Positions 42,975 through 50,921 of a stretch of 64,000 bases of DNA are shown here, in pieces (within the stretch, counting starts at the first letter, position 1; each line of letters begins with the position of its first letter). The DNA is from Candidatus Rifleibacteriota bacterium (GTDB lineage: Bacteria > Riflebacteria > Ozemobacteria > Ozemobacterales > Ozemobacteraceae). The translations under genes and the position numbers were made by a program. The stretch spans positions 62,001-126,000 of the forward strand of contig JAKQQP010000267.1 in assembly GCA_029564115.1 (NCBI GenBank). The letters run 5' to 3'. A model generated the notes under the pieces. The model was not told where the DNA came from. It saw only the letters and a program-made list of their open reading frames with translations, and ran no database searches.

Positions 42975-43664
42975 TTATTCTTTAAAACTGTGGGCCAGTA
43001 CTTTCCAGGTTATGAAACCTGCGAGTATCATCCAGGCAATGCCAACCAGCCAGTCAGGGAGATAGAGCATTTCAGCAATTTTGTATGCGTCTGACCCCCT
43101 TATTGACCGATCAATAAGGTCTTCTTTTATATCGATCAGAACGTAAAAGCACGAAGTCAAACCAAGAAACTTCAAAAACTGGTCGCAGATTTTTTCATTG
43201 GCGTAACTCGCCAGGGCGAGCAGCCCAAAGCCAGTAACCGAACAAATGATTACCCCTTCAAGGTTACGCACCCAGATTGCCGTGACGGTAAGCAACAGAA
43301 ACCCGAGTCCGGCGGTGATCTGCTGGTCATATCTCGTTTTTACGGCGCCAAGAAGAATAAGACACCCCCAGAAAAGACTGCCGAGATAGCCGGCGCTGAT
43401 TACGATAAAGCGAATACCTCCGGCTGTCCAGCATACGCCACCCAGATTCGCGTTCACTTCGATTCTGACGATGCTGCCACCTGTAATAACGGCGGCCAGC
43501 CCGTGAGAAAGCTCGTGAAAAAATACCGTGAGATATTTGATCGGCAGGACAAGGGCTGAATCCCAGAAGTATAGTGAGATCAAAAACAGAACCATGGGCA
43601 ACGCCATTCCTTTGGCATTGCCCGTCGTTCTGCTCGAAGAAGACAGTAGCGCGTCGTTGTTCAA
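42975..43664 (-). CDS. M50B-type membrane metalloprotease-like protein
   Basis: 229 residues with about six hydrophobic helices. The third carries HELSHG (YLTVFFHELSHGLAAVITGG), the HExxH zinc site of the M50B/SpoIVFB-type site-2-like proteases. A later GG/Asn segment (GSIVRIEVNANLGGVCWTAG) fits the family pattern. The second conserved Asp of S2P (in an NxxPxxxxDG motif) is not obvious, so proteolytic activity is uncertain. Start TTG at 43664 overlaps the stop of the 1842-residue gene by 4 nt and has GGAG seven bases upstream. Tight coupling suggests that the large protein may be its substrate or partner. Confidence 0.72.
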   Translation of the reverse strand: MNNDALLSSSSRTTGNAKGMALPMVLFLISLYFWDSALVLPIKYLTVFFHELSHGLAAVITGGSIVRIEVNANLGGVCWTAGGIRFIVISAGYLGSLFWGCLILLGAVKTRYDQQITAGLGFLLLTVTAIWVRNLEGVIICSVTGFGLLALASYANEKICDQFLKFLGLTSCFYVLIDIKEDLIDRSIRGSDAYKIAEMLYLPDWLVGIAWMILAGFITWKVLAHSFKE

Positions 43665-46600
43665 GAGGTTTCTCCAGAAGATTCAGCCGCTGCTGGTTTG
43701 AATTTGAAGAAACGATAGAGCAGATACATTGCCATTGCCGCAGAAAAACCGAGCTGTACGAAGTGGTCTGCCTGATAAAGCTTCAGATAAACTGCAATCG
43801 CAAGTATTATGCCCTGCAGGGCAGTAACCAAAAACCATTTGTAGTGGTTTTTCGAAGTGAACATTTTTATCACGCCGATGGCGGCAAGAATTCCCACCAG
43901 AATCATGACCAGCTGAAACCAGAAACCTTTGCCTTTTCTCGGGTTGACCAGCATGCCTTCGATGAAAGGAGCACGACCAGTCGGGTCAATCTGCAGCATC
44001 GAGAACGATATTGGCCAGTTGGTTGTGGGAATTTTGAATTTGACCGGCAGTAGACCAGTCTGCCCGAAAACTTTTTCGCTTTGTCGCGTCTGAATTTGCA
44101 GCTGGCTTTGCTGGCGCTTCTGAATATTCGAGTAAGTGTTCAGAGAAGAAAAGTAGGCCGTGTTGTTGAGAAACCTTGTTTCGGCAGTTTTCTGCAGGCG
44201 GTCGACATTGCCCTTTTCGCGCATGAGCTCGTAACCTTCCGGCAGGTAGACTATCCAGCTCAGTTCGCTGATTGGCAGGTGCGCTGATGGTAATTCAACA
44301 TAGGTTTGATTGAAAGCGGCCAGGGGATTCCCGAATTTGAAGGCGTAAACGATTTCTACCGGAAACGGTCTGGATTCGCCGCGTTCTATCGTCGATCGGA
44401 CGATCGGCAGATTGTAAACGCCAAGCTCCTGGTCGAAGCCTGATCTGACAGATAATCCCGCAACCTGTGTACTCCAGAGCTCGGTCGGATGACTGCCGAT
44501 CTGCGGCAATTTGACCTTGAGAAATTGCTCTGAATTGTTCCTTACTTCATAAACAACGCGGGTGAGCAGGTAGCCATCTTCGTTCAACAGAGTCATGGCT
44601 TCGGCGCGGTCGATGACAGCGGTCTGCTGCTCGATGTCCTCAGGGCGGGCAATGACCAGTTCAAGATTGTTGGGATGTCTGAGAAACTTGAATGCGTAGG
44701 GTGTCTTTTCAGGGCGTTCCCTGTTCCAGCCTTTGAGAAATTCGCCGGCCACGATCGATGAGTAGCCGTCTGTAATACCTGTTACAGATATTTCCAGGGC
44801 ATTTATGCAGCCGATGCCGAGCAGGCCCCACGACTGTTCTACGTTGAGAGGAATTATCTCTGGAACCAGATAATTTCCATCTTTCAGATTCTGGATATCT
44901 TCTTCGAATTCAACTGTCAGCTCGGTGTTGCCACGGATTTTAGACTTGAAAATGATATCGAGACGTCTTTTGTCGTTTTCTTCGACCAGTTTCCAGTCTT
45001 CTATCAGTTTGTTCTCGATTTTGAGAATTCGAATTCTTTCAGGGATCTGGAAGCTGCAATCAGCAATCCCGGCTCCGCCCATTATTTTAAGCTCGAAGGT
45101 GTTGATGCCGCTGACAAAGCCTTCCTTGAAATGCAGCAGGTTGTGCTGTCTGACTGTCACCCTGGTCTTTTCTTCAATGACCACAGGCTCTTGTGTGTTA
45201 TCTGTTGCCTGTTCTTCAATCGGCAGGGTTTCTGCTGGCTTTGCTGCAGCGGTATTGCGATACAGTTCGAAATTGACCGACTGGGTCGGTGGTAGAATCG
45301 CTTTGAATACGGTTTTATCGGCTGTTTTTTCGCTGTTTCTCAATACTCCGGGGTCGATCCAGGCTTCGCAGTCTTTCTCGTTAACGGTGATCTGCAGCGA
45401 AGAAATACAAACCGGAATCATGTTGAGCGTAAAGCGGCTGGAATGACGGTATTCACTGGAAGACATGGGAATGAAAAATTCGACGTTTATCATTACCGGC
45501 CCGGAAGCGTTGGTCATGAACCCGTAGGCGGTCTCGCCACGGTTATCTATGAGTGTCATCGACAGCGGTTTATCGTCGATAGATGCCGAAGAGGGTATGG
45601 CATCTGTCGAAAGCAGGCCAACCTTTTTCCAGCCGGCGTTAAACAGGTCGAGCTTGAAGCTGGCGCTGAATCTGACACCTTTTTCTTCAACGACCCCGTG
45701 ATATTTTACCGACTCAAATCTGTATTCGTTGGGAGAAACAATTTCCGGCACTTTTTCTGGAGTGATGTCTTTGAGGTAGTTGTAGTCGCTTTCGGGCACT
45801 ATTACAGCTCGATCGGCACTTGGCAAAACCTTGTTCAGATCCTGGAACGGTGCCATTACCCTGATTTCGCGAGGTGTGGAGGCAAAGGCCGCGACTGAAC
45901 AGGCAGAGAAGATTATTGCCGCCAGCAGCATGGTCAGGCAGACGCCTATTCGCCCGGAGTTCGGCGGCGTGTTTGAATCGATATTGATAGAAGGCGGCGA
46001 AGCGTCTGATTCAGGCAGTTTTATGAAGCTGAACAGCCAGATTGTTTTCCAGACGAAAGCTCCGGCAATGGCCAACCAGAAACCGGCGTTGGCGGCGTCT
46101 CCGATGCTTTTCAGCTTGAGGTCGAATACTGAAAGAAGAACGATCAGCAGTGCCGCGAAAGATATTTTGGCAGGCATGCGAAGAAAGGCGCCGGCAACGA
46201 AATACATGGCGCTGAACAAAGCCAGAACAAAGGCAATGATCTCTGCAGAACTCAACACCGATGACCAGACATACTTCAGGTTTATCGAAGGGCAGGTGCT
46301 GTTAGCCAGCAGGGCACCATCCGAGGCTATTTCAGCCATAACCAGGTCGCGTTCGAATGTATAGAAGTTTTTTGTCATGGTGAACTTCATTTTTATCGGA
46401 AGCATGCCTTTTGGTCTGGCTGCGCCAAACCCGCCGGCAGCCTGTGATGGTGCGGCTTTGTCTGCTTCAGATAAAGCCATGGGTTTGCCTGCTGTCTGTG
46501 GCATCATGGCGTCAAATGAATCCTTTCGTAAGGATTTTTCGCGTCTGACTTCGAGAGCCGCTGAAACTTCGTTCTTCGCCTCGTAGCCTGCACGACCCGC

Positions 46601-49189
46601 GTCTGGTGAACCGTGCAGACGACAGTAAATGTAGCCGCCCGCAGCAAGGTTTCCGTTGTTGAGATATTGACAGCCTCTTTCTGGATAAGTGGGCCTGCTT
46701 TTCATGTATTTACCGTCGAGAAGCTGATCTATGTTCAGAGATACCATCGGGTTTTCGGGGTTATCCATATTGTACATTTCAACTGACCCGGTCAATACCC
46801 GCTGGTTGACGAAACAGGCTTTGTCTCTGGCCTGCTCGCGGGCTTTGCGAAAATTGGGTATTGCCATGGCCGCTAGAACTGCTATGATGACGACGACAAT
46901 CATCAGTTCTACGAGGCGAAAGCCTTTGCCACCGAAAATGAAACCGAAAACGCTGCAGATGAAAGACCATAGATAACGCAAAATTGTCAGCAGCAACTGA
47001 CGCGAAAATATTGCCAATACGATTATGGCTGCAAATACAAAGAAGGCAATGGTATCAGGGTGCCGCAAAATCGACCAGGCTGCACGCAGCAGGTGCATAA
47101 AGCCTCGGAAAAAGAACGGATCTTTACGGCTGAGCGGGTCTTTAACGGTTCCGACAAAATCATAGAGATGGTAATCTTCGGGAGCGTAGAGATACCACGA
47201 AAATCGCGAAACCGGAATGTCTACCAGCGGTGGCGCAAAACTCAGTTTGCCACGCCACTTTATTTCGTCTACCGGTTCTTTGATCATTATCTGCAGATTC
47301 ATGTCGACCGGTTCACCGATTGTCTGACTCATTTCGAGCGGAATCTGAATGACTCCCGGAAGTCTGCTGTTGCCAGGCCTGACCGGTGTGCCGTTGCAGA
47401 AGGTGGAAAGTACTTCGGCTCCTGAGGCCAGCTGCAGCTGCAGATACTGCTTGTTGTTGTTGCGGATGTTCATGGTCAGCAGGGTATTGCTGGATCGATT
47501 AGTGGTGAAGGTGGTTTTCACATCCATGCTGTCAGCAACGACGGTTTGTTGAGTAACATCCTGATAACGTTTAATGCTGAGTTTGATCCCGGCCGGACCA
47601 GCGTTTTGCCGCCAGGCAAGCAGCAATGGGCGGGTTGCCCGGTCTTTCAGCGGCTGGGGAACTTCAAGCTGGTCGAGGGGGTAGACGCCTTTGTTCAGCG
47701 GATTATCTTTGTTGTTTCCTGGCTGAATTTCTACGGAAGTCAGAGCTTCGATGGCGATAGTGCCGAGTTCTCTTTCGATGCCGACGGGTGAGACCTCGGG
47801 CAGGTCTACGAGAGTGCTGGAAAGGTCGACCGGTGCTTCGTAAGAGATTTCTATCTGGCAGACATCTTCACGGCCGGGTGAAAATTCGACGCGCAACCTC
47901 TTCTGGTTGCCTTCGCGGACCATTCTGTGTGTCTGGGGGCGATCGGCGGTGACAGCAACGATTTCGACCTCATCAGGCACTCTGAAAGAAAAGCCGGTTA
48001 CCGGGGCCTTGCTGATGGTGTAATCGAAGGTTTTGCTTACATAAATCGAAGTTTCAGCGAGGCTGGCGAGGGTATGCGAGCGAACATAGAGCAAGGGCTG
48101 CACGACAGGTTTTGGTTGTTCTTCAGGTATGGCAACGGTTATAGAGGCGGGAGTTTCGGAAGCGGTGACCGCCGTCATGGCTGCTGCTTCTGGCGGCAGC
48201 GTTTCTTTGGGCTGCAGCTTGGCGAATTTGCGCCGCCATTTTATGCTGACGTCACTGTTGGCACCTAACCAGCCGATGAATTCGCAGCCGCTGTCCGTCT
48301 GGTTCTCCAGGATGCTGAAGTCTTTAAAGGTTGTGCTGTCGATCGAGAGAATGAAACCTGTCGTTTTCAGCTGCATGAATGCAAGTGGGATTCTGGTCAT
48401 GTTGAACTGCATGGTGAACAGGTCGTCGATGTTTTGTACCGGTACCACAAACGATACTTTGCATTCATGGGCACCTTTGCCGGATACCGGCAGCGAAAAC
48501 ATGGTGTCTTTCCAGTTGTTCTGGCTGAGCGTGTCGTTGGCCGAGCCGAAAGTTCCGTAGGTGTTCTGCAGTATATTCTGCTGACTCAGTTTACCGAACT
48601 GAACCTGGCGTGTCTGACCGGCAAACCCGCTGGTTTTGAGAGTTGTCTGGCGGCCGTTGAGAGTGACAGCTTCTACGGCAAGGCTGCCCCAGAAAAGCGG
48701 TATTTCGTGCCAGGAATCGGTGTATGTTTCGATTTTGAACGAGGCGTCGATGAAAGCGAAGTTGTCTTCGAGATGCCCCGACAGCCTGGCCGAATTTACC
48801 TGATAGAGGAGGGGAGGCGGGTCTGCTACCGGTGTTGAAGATGAGGCGAGCCAGGTTTCTTTGGCTTTTTTCAGTGCTTCAAATTCTTCGATGGGTAGGA
48901 TGAAGTATTTGCCGGCATCTTTCTGAAGAACTTTGTAAAGATCTTCGTAAGGCACCAGCGATTTGATGACATTTATTGCCGGAATGGTTTCTGAACGGCG
49001 CGGCTTGCTGAAATCAGGGTTTTCAGACGAATTTATTATCTGCAGCGAATCTGCAGCAGGCATGACCACGATCTGCTGGTCAGGCACGTTGTTGGTCTGA
49101 TGAGTCTGCTGAAAATCATGCTGTGCAAAAGCCGGCAGACACAGAAAAAAAGTCAGAACAAAATAGAGAAGCAGCGATCTCGGTTTCAT
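43661..49189 (-). CDS. Giant membrane protein with two related halves flanking an internal prepilin-like domain (1842 aa)
   Basis: Sec signal (MKPRSLLLYFVLTFFLCLPA), then a long beta-rich extracytoplasmic half (about 40-690), hydrophobic helices (about 705-750), then Gly756-Phe757-Arg-Leu-Val-Glu-LMIVVVIIAVLAAMA: a complete type IV prepilin cleavage and helix motif with Glu at +5. A pilin-like head follows with paired Cys (ACFVNQRVLTGSVEMYN ... GGYIYCRLHG). After more helices (about 985-1090), a second half (about 1100-1720) repeats motifs of the first: VPYEDLYKVLQKDAGKYFIL versus APFQDLNKVLPSADRAVIVP; WYLYAPEDYHLYDF versus WIVYLPEGYELMRE. It ends with TM helices. ATG at 49189 with GGGGGG five bases upstream. 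Function unknown. Confidence 0.85.
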   Translation of the reverse strand: MKPRSLLLYFVLTFFLCLPAFAQHDFQQTHQTNNVPDQQIVVMPAADSLQIINSSENPDFSKPRRSETIPAINVIKSLVPYEDLYKVLQKDAGKYFILPIEEFEALKKAKETWLASSSTPVADPPPLLYQVNSARLSGHLEDNFAFIDASFKIETYTDSWHEIPLFWGSLAVEAVTLNGRQTTLKTSGFAGQTRQVQFGKLSQQNILQNTYGTFGSANDTLSQNNWKDTMFSLPVSGKGAHECKVSFVVPVQNIDDLFTMQFNMTRIPLAFMQLKTTGFILSIDSTTFKDFSILENQTDSGCEFIGWLGANSDVSIKWRRKFAKLQPKETLPPEAAAMTAVTASETPASITVAIPEEQPKPVVQPLLYVRSHTLASLAETSIYVSKTFDYTISKAPVTGFSFRVPDEVEIVAVTADRPQTHRMVREGNQKRLRVEFSPGREDVCQIEISYEAPVDLSSTLVDLPEVSPVGIERELGTIAIEALTSVEIQPGNNKDNPLNKGVYPLDQLEVPQPLKDRATRPLLLAWRQNAGPAGIKLSIKRYQDVTQQTVVADSMDVKTTFTTNRSSNTLLTMNIRNNNKQYLQLQLASGAEVLSTFCNGTPVRPGNSRLPGVIQIPLEMSQTIGEPVDMNLQIMIKEPVDEIKWRGKLSFAPPLVDIPVSRFSWYLYAPEDYHLYDFVGTVKDPLSRKDPFFFRGFMHLLRAAWSILRHPDTIAFFVFAAIIVLAIFSRQLLLTILRYLWSFICSVFGFIFGGKGFRLVELMIVVVIIAVLAAMAIPNFRKAREQARDKACFVNQRVLTGSVEMYNMDNPENPMVSLNIDQLLDGKYMKSRPTYPERGCQYLNNGNLAAGGYIYCRLHGSPDAGRAGYEAKNEVSAALEVRREKSLRKDSFDAMMPQTAGKPMALSEADKAAPSQAAGGFGAARPKGMLPIKMKFTMTKNFYTFERDLVMAEIASDGALLANSTCPSINLKYVWSSVLSSAEIIAFVLALFSAMYFVAGAFLRMPAKISFAALLIVLLSVFDLKLKSIGDAANAGFWLAIAGAFVWKTIWLFSFIKLPESDASPPSINIDSNTPPNSGRIGVCLTMLLAAIIFSACSVAAFASTPREIRVMAPFQDLNKVLPSADRAVIVPESDYNYLKDITPEKVPEIVSPNEYRFESVKYHGVVEEKGVRFSASFKLDLFNAGWKKVGLLSTDAIPSSASIDDKPLSMTLIDNRGETAYGFMTNASGPVMINVEFFIPMSSSEYRHSSRFTLNMIPVCISSLQITVNEKDCEAWIDPGVLRNSEKTADKTVFKAILPPTQSVNFELYRNTAAAKPAETLPIEEQATDNTQEPVVIEEKTRVTVRQHNLLHFKEGFVSGINTFELKIMGGAGIADCSFQIPERIRILKIENKLIEDWKLVEENDKRRLDIIFKSKIRGNTELTVEFEEDIQNLKDGNYLVPEIIPLNVEQSWGLLGIGCINALEISVTGITDGYSSIVAGEFLKGWNRERPEKTPYAFKFLRHPNNLELVIARPEDIEQQTAVIDRAEAMTLLNEDGYLLTRVVYEVRNNSEQFLKVKLPQIGSHPTELWSTQVAGLSVRSGFDQELGVYNLPIVRSTIERGESRPFPVEIVYAFKFGNPLAAFNQTYVELPSAHLPISELSWIVYLPEGYELMREKGNVDRLQKTAETRFLNNTAYFSSLNTYSNIQKRQQSQLQIQTRQSEKVFGQTGLLPVKFKIPTTNWPISFSMLQIDPTGRAPFIEGMLVNPRKGKGFWFQLVMILVGILAAIGVIKMFTSKNHYKWFLVTALQGIILAIAVYLKLYQADHFVQLGFSAAMAMYLLYRFFKFKPAAAESSGETS

Positions 49190-49230
49190 GTTTCCCCCCA
49201 ATAGGCCGTTCGGCTGAATCGTCAGCGTTC

Positions 49231-49259
49231 AGTGTACAGCAAAAAATCGGGGGCTTCAA
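49231..49259 (-). promoter_or_regulatory. Putative promoter for the giant-protein operon
   Basis: Minus strand TTGAAG (complement of 49254-49259), 17-nt spacer, TACACT (complement of 49231-49236), about 40 bases before the ATG. Confidence 0.45.
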
Positions 49260-49272
49260 TAAAAACCTCGGG

Positions 49273-50103
49273 TCAGTATTTTTTGTCAAAAACCATGTCG
49301 TTTTCGGCTGGAATATAGACCGGATCGATGATCAGACGGTTTCTGCGTTTGTGGATTTCTGAGTCATAATGTTTTTTAATGGTTTTCCAGTCAGAAAAAG
49401 CGAGCATGTCGCGCAAAAAATTCAGAACACGACGATGGTCGTAAAGATTGAAAACCGGGAACTCTACGGTGAGAAGGTCGATGGGAGCCGAACATTCTGT
49501 GAAACGCCTACCCCAGCTTTGCCGAAAATGCCCCTGTGAGTCACAGCAGTTGAGCATGATGATTTTATAGGCATGCTCGGGAAACTCTGTTGCATCAAGG
49601 TCTTCTGAAGTGGCACGTATCACCCGATAGGGCGTGACGTGGCGATCCTCGATCAGATCGCCGTTGCCGCATTTGAAAATGTCATCCATCGCCGCAAAAG
49701 CCATGCCACCGCCGTAGCGGGCATGCCCGGAATAAATGACCACATCTATGCTCGGGTCTTCAAGAGCTTTTTTGAAGATCGATTTCGGGTTCTGGTTTAT
49801 CTGCGTGATCATACCGATCTCGATGAGAACCGGCTTGCCCCGATAATACAGGCGTTTGCCGTTGAGCGTTTCGAATGCCGGAAAAGAACCCATGATGGTG
49901 TCGCGTGGGTGATCCCAGCCCCAGAATACTGCTATTCGCAGTTTTCCGTCGGCAAACATGGCATCATAGTTGGGCTGCCCCTTAGGGATCGGATCTTTGG
50001 CAGATCTTTCGACGGTGCGACGCACCGCAGCGCCGTTGAGCAGCACTGCCAGAAGGGTGAGGCAAACAAAGCCTGTGAGGGCATAAAGAATTCTTTTTCG
50101 CAT
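49273..50103 (-). CDS. Membrane-anchored protein with possible clan CD (caspase-like fold) His/Cys dyad
   Basis: 276 residues. N-terminal signal anchor at about 5-25 (ILYALTGFVCLTLLAVLL), then an extracytoplasmic domain. Two blocks look like the clan CD peptidase pattern, in which four hydrophobic residues precede the catalytic residue: DVVIYSGHARYGGG (His127 with following small residues) and YKIIMLNCCDSQG (Cys186/Cys187). Other clan CD families (caspases, gingipains, CHAT) have the same His-then-Cys order and about 40-60 residue spacing; here it is 59. No family assignment was possible. ATG with AGGG four bases upstream. It lies 83 nt before the giant-protein gene. Confidence 0.65.
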   Translation of the reverse strand: MRKRILYALTGFVCLTLLAVLLNGAAVRRTVERSAKDPIPKGQPNYDAMFADGKLRIAVFWGWDHPRDTIMGSFPAFETLNGKRLYYRGKPVLIEIGMITQINQNPKSIFKKALEDPSIDVVIYSGHARYGGGMAFAAMDDIFKCGNGDLIEDRHVTPYRVIRATSEDLDATEFPEHAYKIIMLNCCDSQGHFRQSWGRRFTECSAPIDLLTVEFPVFNLYDHRRVLNFLRDMLAFSDWKTIKKHYDSEIHKRRNRLIIDPVYIPAENDMVFDKKY

Positions 50104-50227
50104 ACACCCTGAAAATCGGCAAAAATGAAGTTTTTACTTATATATAAAAGAACATGCTTCAATTCTGCTTTGCAACTTTTTCTGGCAGCCATTATTACTG
50201 CTGCAGAATCGGATCAGACCTCCGCTG

Positions 50228-50902
50228 TCAGGCTTTGCTGAAATCTGCGAAAGCCTGTTTGAATGCCTCTATTCCGCCCATGCGATCTATCATCAGGCCG
50301 AACCGCTGGTGAGGCTTCGCATTCTGGCGATAAAAATTCACCAGCTTGTCAATCAGACCAAGAGCCTGACTGTCGTCAAGTTCGGCGGCGAATTCAACAG
50401 CCAGTCTTGGCATAGCACCGCCATTGCCGCCGACGAATAGTTTCCAGCCCTTTGGCATACCAACCAGGCCGATGTCTTTTATGCAGGTCTCAGCGCACTG
50501 ATTCGGGCAGCCACTGACGCCCATTTTCATTTTTCCGGGCAGTTCCAGGCCGTGATATAATTTGTCGAGCTGCATTCCCATGCCGAGGCTGTCTTTGATG
50601 CCACGTTTGCAAAAGGTCGTGCCTGGGCAGGCTTTGATACTGCGCACGCATAAACCCACAGCGGCGCCTTTTTCCATGCCGAGATCAGCCCATACGCTTT
50701 CAATGTCGGCAGAATCGAGGCCGACGATGGCAATGCGCTGCGCGCTGGTGATTTTGATTGCCGCTGCTTTGAATTTTTCTGCGGCAGCTGCAATTTTGCG
50801 CAGAGTATCGGGGCTCACAACCCCGCACGGAATATGCGGCGCAACCGCGTAAGTCTGCTTGTCTCTCTGAATGATAACGCCAAGTTCTCCATCTTTAAGC
50901 AT
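50228..50902 (-). CDS. Small siroheme/[4Fe-4S] nitrite/sulfite-reductase-like protein
   Basis: 224 residues: one half of the sulfite/nitrite reductase fold. It carries the siroheme-[4Fe-4S] ligand set Cys92-x5-Cys98 (ACPGTTFCKRG) and Cys132-x3-Cys136 (SGCPNQCAETC), plus PHIPCGVV and ITSAQRIAIVGL typical of the ferredoxin-like half-domain. Stand-alone forms of this size are known as Dsr-like proteins (Dsr-LP) in methanogens and as NirB-C-terminal-like proteins in anaerobes; their reactions are mostly unproven. ATG at 50902 with AGGAGA six bases upstream; the upstream open frame to 51022 is not used. It follows the aldehyde dehydrogenase by 19 nt. Confidence 0.85.
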   Translation of the reverse strand: MLKDGELGVIIQRDKQTYAVAPHIPCGVVSPDTLRKIAAAAEKFKAAAIKITSAQRIAIVGLDSADIESVWADLGMEKGAAVGLCVRSIKACPGTTFCKRGIKDSLGMGMQLDKLYHGLELPGKMKMGVSGCPNQCAETCIKDIGLVGMPKGWKLFVGGNGGAMPRLAVEFAAELDDSQALGLIDKLVNFYRQNAKPHQRFGLMIDRMGGIEAFKQAFADFSKA

Positions 50903-50921
50903 GTTTTGTCTCCTGATGTGA

